Assembly (NCBI GenBank): GCA_015655075.1
Contig: JAATFT010000074.1
Coordinates: forward strand, 18,012 to 82,011
Direction of reading: 5' to 3'
Length of the DNA: 64,000 nucleotides
From: Clostridiales bacterium
Lineage (GTDB): Bacteria > Bacillota > Clostridia > Lachnospirales > Lachnospiraceae
A program made the translations under genes and the position numbers. A model generated the notes under the pieces. The model made no database searches. It was not told the DNA's origin and worked only from the letters and a program-made list of their open reading frames with translations. Of this stretch, positions 44,965 through 54,871 are shown piece after piece. Each line of letters begins with the position of its first letter. The stretch's first letter is position 1.

Positions 44965-46734
44965 TTATTTGATACTGTCATAGTAATCCTGATATATTTT
45001 TACATATTCTGCCGCACCAAGACGTTCGATTTCAGTAAAATATGCATCCAGTTCATTCAGAGATCTGGCTCCGGTTATAAATTTAGCGGATTCCTGCTCT
45101 GCATATTCCTTCACTATTGTGAGGAGATTTGCAGCCTTTAAAGCAGTTTCCTGATCAAGATATACAACACTGGGATAACCATTCTGTACATAAGGCTTCA
45201 GAGTTTCTCCCAAAGCAATTCTAAAATGCATCTCACCGTCCGTCAGGGTCTTACGCAGTTGGGAGGGATCGTCCATTGTAGAAGTATCCGGATAACCGTC
45301 ATCCAGCTGTTCCTGCGTCCATCCTGCCAGCTGTTCCTTTACCAGAGTACTGTTGGCGCTGCCCAGTCCCAACAGCTTAAAGCTCCATAGAGCAACTTTC
45401 TTATTAATAAAATCGCCCTTGTTGGAGTATAAATCAGGATTTTCTGTCACATCAATCCAGGTTACCGCCTTGGTATCCGGATCAATTTCAAAGCCCTTTA
45501 CCATATCATATAGATAATCTGTCTGAGTGCTTGCAGGACCACTGGTTGAAAATTCATAGTTCTGTCCGTCTTTTCCGAAGAACCAATCTGCAAATGCGAG
45601 CGCCAGTTCCGGATTTTCACATTTCGCACTTACTACAAAGTTGCCTGCATTAATAGAAGTGGTACTTGCCGGCCACATAGGCTCCTTTTCATAGGAACTG
45701 GTCAGCGGCTTTCCACCCCACCACGGAGAAAAATCAGATTTAAATGCGAAAGGTGCCTGCGCCAGTACACCTACCCGGTCTTCCGATGCAATCGCATCGG
45801 AGGTTGCATTATCTGTAGTATAGAAATCCGGATCCATTAGTCCTTCCGAATAAATGGTATTCATAGTCTTTAAATATTCACCATATGCTTCCCTATCTGC
45901 TACAGGAAGAACAACTTTATCGTTTCTTAATGAAATGGATAAGCCCTTAGGGTCTGTTGTGTTGTAACCATAAGCGTTCAGGACAACCAAACATGGGTTA
46001 TTGTACTCATAAGCACCGCCCATAGGAACGATGTTATCACCACGTCCCTTAAATGCCCGGAGCATATCTATAAACTCCTCCAGTGTTTCCGGAACCTTAA
46101 GTCCCACTTCCTCCAGCCAGTCATAATTAATGAAATATCTCGGAATCTGGCCTCTGTCGGTAGGGTCATTGATGTAGCCTAAGGACCACACATGGCCTTC
46201 AGAATCCGTTACCACATCCTTATATTCCGGATACTTTGCATAAATTTTTGTCAGGTTCGGCATATAGGTTTCATTGATATAGGGCGCAAGATCTAGGATC
46301 TGGCTTTCTACTGCGCCATATGTCACCAAATCAGTTGCAGTCAGAGAGCCGCCGATGATCATATCCGGCAGGTCGCCGCCCGCAAAGGTCAGGGACAGAT
46401 ATTCATTTACATTTTCATCGGTAAACTTATCCACTTCCAATTTAATATTCATTGCATTCTCTGCGAATTGAAAGAACCACATGTCCTCTGGGTTGCCGGA
46501 ATCCACATTCATTCTTGCCGCAATTTTCAGGGTCTTATCCGTCCCTATTTTTACGATGGGAAGATTGCCAGACACGTCCAGCCATTCTAGTCCGCTTTCC
46601 TGTGTTTCACCTGAGTTTACAGCTGAAGCGTTTTCCCCGTCACTTTTCTCCCCCCGGCTGCCGCAGGCTGTACATGAAACAGCCATCATCGCGGCCAATA
46701 TCGCTGCTGTTACCCGTTTTAAATATTTTTTCAT
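44965..46734 (-). CDS. ABC sugar-binding lipoprotein
   Basis: A 589-residue extracellular solute-binding protein anchored by lipid. The signal peptide has a basic start (MKKYLKRVTAAILAAMMA) and a Cys-containing lipobox region (VSCTACGS); the acylated Cys is 21 or 24. The mature protein is of the large LplA-type carbohydrate binders (GGDLPDMIIGGS, FADWFFGKDGQNY). It serves the two permeases encoded upstream on the same strand. The linked GH42 suggests beta-galactosides or galactan oligomers. No ATPase gene is in the cluster, so a shared MsmK-type ATPase would be needed. Confidence 0.88.
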   Translation of the reverse strand: MKKYLKRVTAAILAAMMAVSCTACGSRGEKSDGENASAVNSGETQESGLEWLDVSGNLPIVKIGTDKTLKIAARMNVDSGNPEDMWFFQFAENAMNIKLEVDKFTDENVNEYLSLTFAGGDLPDMIIGGSLTATDLVTYGAVESQILDLAPYINETYMPNLTKIYAKYPEYKDVVTDSEGHVWSLGYINDPTDRGQIPRYFINYDWLEEVGLKVPETLEEFIDMLRAFKGRGDNIVPMGGAYEYNNPCLVVLNAYGYNTTDPKGLSISLRNDKVVLPVADREAYGEYLKTMNTIYSEGLMDPDFYTTDNATSDAIASEDRVGVLAQAPFAFKSDFSPWWGGKPLTSSYEKEPMWPASTTSINAGNFVVSAKCENPELALAFADWFFGKDGQNYEFSTSGPASTQTDYLYDMVKGFEIDPDTKAVTWIDVTENPDLYSNKGDFINKKVALWSFKLLGLGSANSTLVKEQLAGWTQEQLDDGYPDTSTMDDPSQLRKTLTDGEMHFRIALGETLKPYVQNGYPSVVYLDQETALKAANLLTIVKEYAEQESAKFITGARSLNELDAYFTEIERLGAAEYVKIYQDYYDSIK

Positions 46735-46785
46735 AACAATTTACCTCCTACAGTTTATTTTGTTGTTAGTACTAAGCGGTTCCCC

Positions 46786-47703
46786 TTATCCCTTTACAGA
46801 ACCAACCATAATCCCTTTTGTAAAATATTTTTGCAGGAATGGATAAGCAACCAATAACGGGGCACTTGCTATAAATACAATCGCATATTTTATTCCCTGT
46901 GCCATCTGTGCCCTGTGCACCAAATAGGCCACCATATCAGCATCCGCATTTTCCATATTGCTCATGGAAAGCTCGTTGGAAATCAAAATTCCACGCAGAA
47001 CCAGCTGTAATGGATAATAACTTTTGTTTCTGATATAAAGCAGTGCGTTATAATAACTGTTCCAGTGGCTTACTCCATAATATAAGGCCATAACCGCTGT
47101 TATGGGCTTAGCCAAAGGCAGCGCTATTTTTAAAAAGCACCGCAGTTCCGAAGCCCCGTCAATAGAGGCCGCTTCATAAATATCCTGGGGGATACTGCTG
47201 GAGAAATACTCTCTGGTTACAATCAGGTTATAGCAGCTTACACCGGCTCCCACTATCAATGCGAGGGGATTATCAATTAGATTTAAATCCTTCATTAATA
47301 AATATGTGGGAATCATACCACCGCTGAAATACATGGTAATGAAAAAAAACCAGGAAATCACATTACGAAACGGTAAATTTTTTTTTGTTAGCACATAGGC
47401 TGCCGGAATGGTCAAAACCAGATTATATAAGGTTCCAAACACCGTATAAATAATACTGTTCCGATAGCCGATCCAGAGCTGCTTCTCTTTGAATACGTAC
47501 TGATAAGGTTCTAAAGTAAATTTTCTGATCCAGAGCATGGTCCTCCCCAATGCCACCTCCTGCGGTTCGGAAAAGGATGCAATGACACAGAAATATAGCG
47601 GATAAATGGTCACCAGTGTGATACACAGCACTGAAATTGTATTGATAATGTCAAAAGTGCCCGCATTCTTTAACTTATGTTGTTTTGTTTTACCTGAAGC
47701 CAT
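46786..47703 (-). CDS. Carbohydrate ABC transporter permease (LplC/YtcP-like)
   Basis: A 305-residue inner-membrane permease with six membrane helices and the EAA loop (EAASIDGASELRCFLKIALPLAKP), which contacts the ATPase. I start at the ATG 47701-47703 with AGGAAGG upstream; the frame is open to 47733. Short hydrophilic start (MASGKTKQHKLKN). It pairs with the adjacent LplB-like permease. Confidence 0.9.
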   Translation of the reverse strand: MASGKTKQHKLKNAGTFDIINTISVLCITLVTIYPLYFCVIASFSEPQEVALGRTMLWIRKFTLEPYQYVFKEKQLWIGYRNSIIYTVFGTLYNLVLTIPAAYVLTKKNLPFRNVISWFFFITMYFSGGMIPTYLLMKDLNLIDNPLALIVGAGVSCYNLIVTREYFSSSIPQDIYEAASIDGASELRCFLKIALPLAKPITAVMALYYGVSHWNSYYNALLYIRNKSYYPLQLVLRGILISNELSMSNMENADADMVAYLVHRAQMAQGIKYAIVFIASAPLLVAYPFLQKYFTKGIMVGSVKG

Positions 47704-47719
47704 ATTTTTATCATCCTTC

Positions 47720-48646
47720 CTACCATAAACCAACTTGGGCTACTTTTTTGGAAATTCTGTTTGCAATCACAATTAAAATAATATTAATCATATTATTAAA
47801 TAATCCGATTGCGGAAGAGTAACTGTACTGATGATTTATAATTCCGACCTCATATACATAGGTGGAAATTACGCTGGAGGCGTCCATATTTAATGGATTC
47901 TGCAGCAGAAAGGTTTTTTCAAATCCGACAGAAATTAACGTCCCTATTTTCAAAATAAACAGGATAATAATAGTAGGCTTCAGGTGCGGAATATGTACAT
48001 TCCATATAATCTGCATCCGGCCGGCACCGTCAATTTCTGCTGCCTCTACCAACTCCTGTGAAACACCGGCTAACGTTGCCAGATAAATAATGGTTCCCCA
48101 GCCAAGGCCCTGCCACAAATCGCTGACGGCGTAAACCGGTGCAAAGGCGGAAGGTGTTGACATGAAGTCTGTCCGTTCACCACCGAAAAATACGATGATA
48201 TTATTGATAAGCCCCTCCCGGTCCAAAAACAGGATAACCATGGAACATACAACAACAGTAGATACAAAGTGCGGAGCATAGGTAATCATCTGGGATACCT
48301 TTTTAAATTTCTCATTTCTAAGTTCATTTAACATAATAGAAAAAATAACAGGTATCGGAAAGGTACAGAGGCAATACAGGCTAATACGGACGGTATTCCA
48401 GAGGACCTTTCCAAAATACGGATATTCAATAAATGCTTTGAAATGCTTAATTCCCACCCATGGACTTCCTCTGACTCCCAGACTGGAGCGATAATCCTTA
48501 AAGGCTATCTGCACTCCGTAAATCGGAATGTAATGAAAAATGAATACGGTAATGACGGGCAGCAGAATCATCAGATAGAGCATTCTGCAGCGATACATTT
48601 GTCTTAAAAGTTTTTGCAGCTTTCCTTTTTTCATTTGCTCTTTCAC
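47720..48646 (-). CDS. Carbohydrate ABC transporter permease (LplB-like)
   Basis: A 308-residue permease with six membrane helices (YLMILLPVITVFIFHYIPIYG at the start) and the EAA loop EAAEIDGAGRMQIIWNVHIPHLKP. It is the first gene of the minus-strand operon, behind a good promoter. The basic N-terminus (MKEQMKKGKLQKLLRQMYRCR) is usual for this type. Confidence 0.9.
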   Translation of the reverse strand: MKEQMKKGKLQKLLRQMYRCRMLYLMILLPVITVFIFHYIPIYGVQIAFKDYRSSLGVRGSPWVGIKHFKAFIEYPYFGKVLWNTVRISLYCLCTFPIPVIFSIMLNELRNEKFKKVSQMITYAPHFVSTVVVCSMVILFLDREGLINNIIVFFGGERTDFMSTPSAFAPVYAVSDLWQGLGWGTIIYLATLAGVSQELVEAAEIDGAGRMQIIWNVHIPHLKPTIIILFILKIGTLISVGFEKTFLLQNPLNMDASSVISTYVYEVGIINHQYSYSSAIGLFNNMINIILIVIANRISKKVAQVGLW

Positions 48647-48673
48647 TCCTTTGCGACGTTTTTAGTTGATTCC

Positions 48674-48702
48674 TTTATAACTGATTCGTTTTCGGCTTTC
48701 AA
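48674..48702 (-). promoter_or_regulatory. Promoter of the permease-GH42 operon
   Basis: On the minus strand TTGAAA (48697-48702), 17 nt, TATAAA (48674-48679), 28 nt before the first gene. Divergent to the AraC regulator promoter. Confidence 0.65.
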
Positions 48703-48836
48703 TACCGTTAACCTTTCTGCAAATACGCTTTTCGTAAAAAGACGGCGGAGGTTAACTTTTACTATTAGTCTTTTTGTAATATCAATCCTTTTTTCGTTAT
48801 TTTGCAGCGATTTTTATATATTTTGAGCGGTTATAG

Positions 48837-48864
48837 TTGTAGTTTTAGTAAAATATGCTATAAT
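48837..48864 (+). promoter_or_regulatory. Promoter of the AraC-type regulator gene
   Basis: TGCTATAAT (48856-48864) is an extended -10; the -35 TTGTAG (48837-48842) is moderate, spacer 16 nt. Confidence 0.55.
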
Positions 48865-48897
48865 TACTTATATTATAAGTGAAAGGAAAGCGGGTAA

Positions 48898-51012
48898 ATG
48901 AATTTTGGAAAAAAACAAAAAAAATTATCCAATCCTTATTTGATTTCTTATCTAAGCTTCGCGTTGCTGTGTTGCGTGGCCCTGACGATTATTTTTCTCT
49001 ATATCAATGTGCAGAATGTAAAGCGTGACCAAGCACTTCAAAACCGTGATAAGCTGCTGCTTATCACAAAAGATCTGGAGCAGCAAATGGATACATTTAA
49101 TAATATCAACCTACAAATTTCTATTACGAAGGCCTACCAGCCTTTTTATTTCAAAATGAATAAATACTATGAACAGACACTTTTGAAGGATTTTCCTCAG
49201 TATCGGTCCTATTCCCCCCTTAGTGATGAATATTTCCTATATTATTTTGGTGAGGAATCCATTTTTCATTCCGATGGATTTACGATACGGCTGGATATTT
49301 ATCTGGAGAATTTAAAGAAAGAGGAACGCCAGACACTTAAACAGATGTTAAACCAGCGGGAAAATATTACAAGAATACTTCCTGTCCATGACTGTTTCTA
49401 TATTTTTACACCGATTTGGATCAGCAATATTGAAGCGGCTCCCACAGCTATGCTTGTGTTTGTGATTAATAATGATACATTAAATTCCCGTTTCCAAACT
49501 GTCAGTGGGGGCCTTAACGGAAGCCTTGCACTTTATTCTGGAACAAAATTTTTATATACCAATCAGGCTGATGCCTTTTCCTTAAATCAGAAGAAAATCT
49601 TGTCAGGCAGCACGGAAAATGAGTTTTTCTCCGTTTATTTTCTTCCAGATTACAGCAATACTTCTGTTTTCAATATTTTTCCGCTGCATGTTCTGCTCAT
49701 TCTGGCCGTAATCATTTTCTGCCTGAGTACCGGAATTATTTTTGCCTATCATTCTTATAAGCCGATTCAGACAATTATAAGGAAATACCGCCAGACACTA
49801 AATCTGTCTGAAGAAGCACATTTTAAAAATGAGATGGATGAAATTAATTACATGATGGATTCCATTTTACAAAATAATATTACAGCCAATACGCAGTTGG
49901 AACAAAAGCAGGAAATTCTGCGCATCCAGATTTTACAGTTACTGATTAACGGACGTTATTCTTTTGATGTCCAGCCATACCTAAACCAAGTGAAACTATT
50001 TTTTCCGGGTCCATATTTCTTCGTCATCAACATTTCCTTTAATAAGCAGGAGGAGGGGCCGGGGCGAGATTTTTTTGTCGAACTGAAGGGATTAATTGAA
50101 CAGCTTTCCGAGCCAAGAGAAGGGAAATACGTCTATGGGCTGTTAAACCCGGAACAGAAACATATTTATGTCATGTGCAGCATTATGGCTCCGGATAAGG
50201 CTTACGAACTGACGGAAAACGTTCAGGATTTAGCGGAAAGCTTTGAATATGAACCCGTGATAGGACGGGGAAATGTCTACACCGACCTTTCTAAATTGTC
50301 CGCATCCTATCTGGAGGCGTTAGACAATGTCCACAAATCAGTTTTACCTCATAAAGACAGCGGGTTGGAGGCACAGAAAACTATTTATGAACAAAACGAG
50401 TTATATCGTATTTCCGGTGCACTTTCTTATGGAAATAAAGAAGCAGCGGGGGAAGCGTTAAACGGATATATTCAAAATATCGAGAATTCCAATCTGTCTA
50501 TATTAATGCAGCAATATATATTTACAAATTTTCTCAGTGAGATCACCAGAGTAGCAAGAGAATATCATATTGAGTTATCTCACCAGAGCCTGAGTCTGAT
50601 TATTGCTGCTAAGAATATAAAAAATTTTAAAGAAGCGGCGGAGTCAATTATTTATGATTTCTGCAGCAAATTTCTGCAGCAAAAAAACCGGATTATGGAG
50701 GATGAGTCATATCGGGTGTTTCAGTATGTAAATGAACATTTTTCGGATTATGAGCTATCCATTGAGAAGGTAGCCGAAGTACTGAAAACCAACACTGCAT
50801 TTGTGAGAACGGCAGTCAGGGAACATACAGGTAAAAATTATAAGGACTATTTGATCTTCTTAAGAATTGATTATGCAAAAGATTTACTGGTGAAAGAGAA
50901 GATGACAGTGGCGGAGGTGTGTCAGAAGGTAGGATACAGCAATATTTCATACTTTATTAAAGCGTTTAAGGCATGCACCGGTGTGACGCCGGCAAATTGG
51001 AGGAGAGGATAA
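48898..51012 (+). CDS. Membrane-bound AraC-family regulator
   Basis: A 704-residue regulator of the kind found beside LplABC-type sugar transporters. One membrane helix near the start (LISYLSFALLCCVALTIIFLY), an extracellular sensory region up to about residue 260, a second helix (FPLHVLLILAVIIFCLSTGIIF), a cytosolic linker region, and a C-terminal double HTH (YELSIEKVAEVLKTNTAFVRTAVREHTG then TVAEVCQKVGYSNISYFIKAFKACTG). It is divergent from the permease-GH42 operon and is the likely activator of it. There is no phosphorylation domain. Confidence 0.88.
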   Translation: MNFGKKQKKLSNPYLISYLSFALLCCVALTIIFLYINVQNVKRDQALQNRDKLLLITKDLEQQMDTFNNINLQISITKAYQPFYFKMNKYYEQTLLKDFPQYRSYSPLSDEYFLYYFGEESIFHSDGFTIRLDIYLENLKKEERQTLKQMLNQRENITRILPVHDCFYIFTPIWISNIEAAPTAMLVFVINNDTLNSRFQTVSGGLNGSLALYSGTKFLYTNQADAFSLNQKKILSGSTENEFFSVYFLPDYSNTSVFNIFPLHVLLILAVIIFCLSTGIIFAYHSYKPIQTIIRKYRQTLNLSEEAHFKNEMDEINYMMDSILQNNITANTQLEQKQEILRIQILQLLINGRYSFDVQPYLNQVKLFFPGPYFFVINISFNKQEEGPGRDFFVELKGLIEQLSEPREGKYVYGLLNPEQKHIYVMCSIMAPDKAYELTENVQDLAESFEYEPVIGRGNVYTDLSKLSASYLEALDNVHKSVLPHKDSGLEAQKTIYEQNELYRISGALSYGNKEAAGEALNGYIQNIENSNLSILMQQYIFTNFLSEITRVAREYHIELSHQSLSLIIAAKNIKNFKEAAESIIYDFCSKFLQQKNRIMEDESYRVFQYVNEHFSDYELSIEKVAEVLKTNTAFVRTAVREHTGKNYKDYLIFLRIDYAKDLLVKEKMTVAEVCQKVGYSNISYFIKAFKACTGVTPANWRRG

Positions 51013-51037
51013 CCCCTTCCTCCGCCTTGTAATTAAG

Positions 51038-51062
51038 GTTACAGTTCAGCCTATGGTACCGC
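51038..51062. repeat. 25-bp dispersed sequence, second copy
   Basis: Identical to 41699-41723 (GTTACAGTTCAGCCTATGG...) but the right part differs; a GTTACAGTTTAATC stretch follows at about 51160-51173. The 51013-51281 gap shows no gene. Confidence 0.6.
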
Positions 51063-51281
51063 GAGGTGTTTTTTGTGAGTGGAGCGAAGCGGAAGTCACA
51101 GAAAACCCGAGACATATGTGCGAAATTATGCAGAATGCATAATTTCTGTGCATCATTAGTTACAGTTTAATCTTTTACTTGAATTATTCAGGTTTTCCAT
51201 ATATTATATTAGTGTGAAATAAAAAATAATTTCAATAAAAAGCATATTTTTTCACGTATCTTTTAAGGGAGCGATAAATCA

Positions 51282-52157
51282 ATGAAGAATACAATGTCAA
51301 AAGCCGTATGGGGTGTTTTTTTTATTCTCCTTGGTATATCATTAGCAGGAAGGGCAGTTGGAGTATTTGATTTTAATATTTTTTTCCCTGGGTGGTGGAC
51401 CCTATTCATTATAGTACCAAGCGCAATTGGCCTGGTTAACAGTGAAAACCGCAAGGCATGCATATTTGGGCTTGGGATAGGAATTCTGTTACTCCTTACG
51501 GCACAAGGTATTGTCGGTTGGTATACATTTCCCAGACTTATCATTGCTCTTATATTTATCTCTATTGGCTTTTCCTTTCTGTTTCGGAGGGAAAGAAGAG
51601 AAGGTGAGGAGGATTATTATTCCGGCAACCGGGAGTCCAATCGGGACAAAGACGCCCAAGGCAGCGACGGTACCTGGAACAGCTACAATAATCAAGACGG
51701 CGGCGGGGACAAAAATGGTTATAATGGTCAAAACAGCGACAGAGAAAATCCCACCGGCAGTTATCATAAAGATAATAGCGGCTATCGTTCAGACTATAAC
51801 AATAATAATTACCGTACCCGTCACAATGGCTACCATCATTTTACCGCCTGCTTAAGCGGCCGCAATATACAGTTTGTGGACGAAGAATTTACAGGCGCCG
51901 ATGTAATGTCCATTTTAGGCAATATACAATTGGATTTAAGAAATGCGATATTAAACGATGATGTTGTAATAGAAACCACCTGTATCCTGGGCGGGGTTGA
52001 CATCTATGTTCCGAATAACGCAAAAGTAGTTTTAAACTGCACCCCTATTTTAGGCGGCGCAGAAAATAAAGTAATATCGCTCTATAATACGGAAGGGAAT
52101 ATTTATACCATATTTATCCGGGGAATCTGTATCTTAGGCGGAATAGAAGTAAGATAA
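51282..52157 (+). CDS. LiaF-like membrane protein with Asn/Gly-rich linker
   Basis: A 291-residue protein. The N-terminal ~100 residues hold about four membrane segments (AVWGVFFILLGISLAGRAV, WWTLFIIVPSAIGLV, FPRLIIALIFISIGFSFLF). A long hydrophilic linker (about 105-185, rich in Asn, Gly, Tyr, Asp) leads to a C-terminal beta domain with three regular repeats of the type (C/S)ILGG (MSILGNIQLDL, TCILGGVDIYV, TPILGGAENKV, ICILGGIEVR). This is the LiaF/VanF-type fold, linked to cell-envelope stress sensing. No histidine kinase is next to it here. Confidence 0.8.
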   Translation: MKNTMSKAVWGVFFILLGISLAGRAVGVFDFNIFFPGWWTLFIIVPSAIGLVNSENRKACIFGLGIGILLLLTAQGIVGWYTFPRLIIALIFISIGFSFLFRRERREGEEDYYSGNRESNRDKDAQGSDGTWNSYNNQDGGGDKNGYNGQNSDRENPTGSYHKDNSGYRSDYNNNNYRTRHNGYHHFTACLSGRNIQFVDEEFTGADVMSILGNIQLDLRNAILNDDVVIETTCILGGVDIYVPNNAKVVLNCTPILGGAENKVISLYNTEGNIYTIFIRGICILGGIEVR

Positions 52158-52276
52158 TATTTAGCAGCTTTTCCTATGAAACATCCATGTCCGCCCTTGC
52201 CGACACCACAAGGATGCGGGGTGTTAAAGTAAAGCCGGGAGTCCTGAATAAAAAAAGTATTAGCAGGAGGGATACC

Positions 52277-52609
52277 ATGTATTTAGATAAAGTGGTTCTG
52301 TGCGCCAGCAGTGCGTACAAACAAAAATATTATTTTAATAGAGACTTTAATGCTCTTCCTGATAGTATTAAGGAAGAGCTTAAAATAATGTGCGTGCTTT
52401 TCACGGAGGATGTGGGCGGTATATTAACGTTGGAATTTGACGAGGAAGGTAATTTAATGCTCAATGTAACCAGTGAAGAGGGAGATGTTTTATTTGATGA
52501 AATTGGAAGTGTATTAAAAATAAAGGAAATACGGCAGAAGAAAGCCGAATTATTGGAATCTCTTGAACTTTTTTACAGGGTATTTTTTTGGGGTGAAGAG
52601 TTGAATTGA
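52277..52609 (+). CDS. Small conserved protein of unknown function (possibly DUF6145)
   Basis: A 110-residue cytoplasmic protein starting at the ATG 52277, preceded by AGGAGGGATACC; the upstream in-frame start at 52187 lacks a ribosome site. It has the motif YLDKVVLCASSAYKQKYYFN and an acidic middle (FTEDVGGILTLEFDEEGNL). It resembles the Lachnospiraceae family I know as DUF6145, though I cannot confirm the number. It sits just before coaX and dus. Function unknown. Confidence 0.6.
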   Translation: MYLDKVVLCASSAYKQKYYFNRDFNALPDSIKEELKIMCVLFTEDVGGILTLEFDEEGNLMLNVTSEEGDVLFDEIGSVLKIKEIRQKKAELLESLELFYRVFFWGEELN

Positions 52610-52643
52610 TTTTTAAAGGCTGCCTGCATATATGGCATTGAGA

Positions 52644-52708
52644 ACTCTCGGAAACTCCATTGTACGCATCTTTGCTCACAAATCTGCATACAAAGAGTTT
52701 CCGAGAGT
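52644..52708 (+). terminator. Long hairpin between the DUF gene and coaX
   Basis: Perfect 14-bp arms ACTCTCGGAAACTC (52644-52657) and GAGTTTCCGAGAGT (52695-52708); the inner part also pairs (TTGTACGCA with TGCATACAA, one mismatch). No T run follows, so a strict terminator is uncertain; it may be a leader structure of coaX or a small repeat. Confidence 0.5.
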
Positions 52709-52733
52709 ACTCCAATTCTGAAAGGAGAAAGAC

Positions 52734-53507
52734 ATGTTATTAGTAATTGATGTGGGGAATACCAATATAACCCTGGGAGTATTTAATAATGAGGAGCTGG
52801 CGGCCAGCTTCCGGATGACGACAAAAACACCCAGAACCTCTGACGAATATGGCATTACAATATGTAATCTGCTAAATAACAGAAAGATTGATACCGAGGA
52901 TATCGAGGCAGTGATCATTGCAAGTGTTGTGCCTGGAATTATGCATTCCTTAAATAACAGCATAAAAAAATATTTAAACCGTATGCCCCTTGAAGTCGGA
53001 GCGGGTACCAAGACGGGAATAAAAATAGTGACGGCAAATCCCAGGGAAATCGGAGCAGACCGTGTAGTGGATGCGGCTGCTGCCTACGATATCTATGGAG
53101 GACCGTTAATTGTTATTGATTTTGGAACAGCCACTACCTACGATTTAATTTCGGAAGACGGCTCCTTTCTGGCGGGAATTACGAGCCCGGGAATCCGTAT
53201 ATCGGCGGATGCTTTATGGAGAGAAACGGCAAGGCTGCCGGAAATAGAAATTAAGAAACCCGATTCCATTTTAGCCAAGGAAACTATTTCCAGTATGCAG
53301 GCAGGCCTGGTGTACGGATATATCGGACAGACCGAATATATCGTGAAAAAAATAATAGAAGAATCCGGGTTCCAGGGTATGAAAGTAATTGCAACGGGAG
53401 GATTAGGGAGAATTATAACGGAAGCTACGGATGTGATCCAGATTTTTGACCCGAATCTGACCTTAAAAGGCTTACGGTTAATATATAATAAATGTAAAGG
53501 TAAATAA
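52734..53507 (+). CDS. coaX: Type III pantothenate kinase
   Basis: First enzyme of coenzyme A synthesis, in the form insensitive to CoA feedback. 257 residues. Phosphate-1 motif [10 protein letters not shown], pantothenate-contact region [14 protein letters not shown], and phosphate-2 motif DFGTATTYD; the C-terminal ATGGLGRI motif is also there. AAAGGAG precedes the ATG. dus follows after 28 nt. Confidence 0.95.
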   Translation: MLLVIDVGNTNITLGVFNNEELAASFRMTTKTPRTSDEYGITICNLLNNRKIDTEDIEAVIIASVVPGIMHSLNNSIKKYLNRMPLEVGAGTKTGIKIVTANPREIGADRVVDAAAAYDIYGGPLIVIDFGTATTYDLISEDGSFLAGITSPGIRISADALWRETARLPEIEIKKPDSILAKETISSMQAGLVYGYIGQTEYIVKKIIEESGFQGMKVIATGGLGRIITEATDVIQIFDPNLTLKGLRLIYNKCKGK

Positions 53508-53535
53508 AGATAACAGATATAAAGGGAGTACTTAA

Positions 53536-54522
53536 ATGAGTTTAAACATCGGTAATGTTAAAATAGACGGCAATTTAATATTGGGTCCCATGGCAGGTGT
53601 AACAGACCTGCCATTTCGTATCTTGTGTAAGGAACAGGGAGCCGATTTAATTTATACGGAGATGATAAGCGCCAAGGGGATTCATTATAACAATAAAAAT
53701 ACGGAAAGCCTTCTTATGGTATCTGAAAATGAGCGTCCGGTTTCCCTACAGTTATTCGGGGCGGACCCTTACATCATGAGTGAGACGGCAAAGCGGATTG
53801 AACACCGCAATTTCGATATACTGGATATTAATATGGGCTGTCCTGTCCCTAAGGTTGTTAACAACAAAGAAGGCTCTGCTTTAATGAAGGAACCCCGATT
53901 AGTAGGTGAAATTGTATATGCAGTTGCGACGGCAATTAGGAAGCCTGTCACCGTAAAAATACGCAAAGGCTTTGAGCCTTCCACCGCCAATGCGGTGGAA
54001 ATAGCCAGGATAGCTGAAGAAAACGGCGCGGCAGCCATTGCTGTTCATGGCCGGACCAGGGAGCAGTACTATAGCGGGAAGGCAGACTGGAATGTAGTCC
54101 GGGAGGTAAAAGAAGCAGTATCGGTGCCTGTTATCGGTAATGGGGATGTCTTTACGGCGGAAGATGCCGGGCGCCTTATACAGGAAACAGGCTGTGACGG
54201 CATTATGCTCGCGCGGGGAGCCATGGGTAATCCTTGGCTGTTTGCACAGATTAAGGAATATCTTAAAACAGGTATGAAACCAAATAAACCGTCCGTGCAT
54301 GAGGCAGTGGATATGATGCTTCGCCATGCCAGATTATCCGTTGAATATAAAGGTGAATATATTGGTATAAGACAGATGCGCAAACACGTAGCCTGGTATG
54401 CTGCCGGCTATCCTTTGGCCGCCAGGTTAAGGAAGCATGTGAATGAGATAGAAAGCTACGGGGAATTGGAGGAATTGTTATTACAATATCTTTATTCCAT
54501 TTCCGACCGGGCAAATGTATAA
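53536..54522 (+). CDS. dus: tRNA-dihydrouridine synthase (DusB-like)
   Basis: FMN-dependent reductase that makes dihydrouridine in tRNA. 328 residues. Starts [23 protein letters not shown], the catalytic Cys is in [10 protein letters not shown], with [21 protein letters not shown] and the FMN phosphate loop [11 protein letters not shown]. Probably in one operon with coaX. Confidence 0.93.
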   Translation: MSLNIGNVKIDGNLILGPMAGVTDLPFRILCKEQGADLIYTEMISAKGIHYNNKNTESLLMVSENERPVSLQLFGADPYIMSETAKRIEHRNFDILDINMGCPVPKVVNNKEGSALMKEPRLVGEIVYAVATAIRKPVTVKIRKGFEPSTANAVEIARIAEENGAAAIAVHGRTREQYYSGKADWNVVREVKEAVSVPVIGNGDVFTAEDAGRLIQETGCDGIMLARGAMGNPWLFAQIKEYLKTGMKPNKPSVHEAVDMMLRHARLSVEYKGEYIGIRQMRKHVAWYAAGYPLAARLRKHVNEIESYGELEELLLQYLYSISDRANV

Positions 54523-54871
54523 TTGTCTTATGTGCAAAAAGCTTTCCATGAGGATTTTACGAAGGGAAAGAACCGTATCTTTGAGAACATATCGTTGAGA
54601 ATAAAAGAAAAAGTTTCAAAAGGGTTATTTAGTAAAAGAAAATTAGCCAAGGAATATTAGCATGTGGTTTCTCCATTCAACATTATTCACAAAAAATGAA
54701 TATTTAGTAGAAAACAGTTGATTTTTAAAAATAAAGATAGTAATATATTCACTGCAAAGACAAATGTACGCCATACAAGAACAAAAATGGAAAAATGTCG
54801 TATATATAGTCGCGCACTAATCATAGAAAGTAATGCTATTATTATGAAGGAATGAATATCGGGAGGTTAAC
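54523..54871. other. 349-bp AT-rich gap before asd
   Basis: CTTTCC...GGGAAAG (about 54542-54588) can pair as a weak hairpin after dus. I looked for a lysine riboswitch or T-box before asd and saw none of their conserved cores. A promoter must lie here but no box is convincing. Confidence 0.4.

Noticed and set aside
54523..54871. Lysine riboswitch or T-box before asd
   Set aside because: None of the conserved core elements or a terminator/antiterminator pair is visible.
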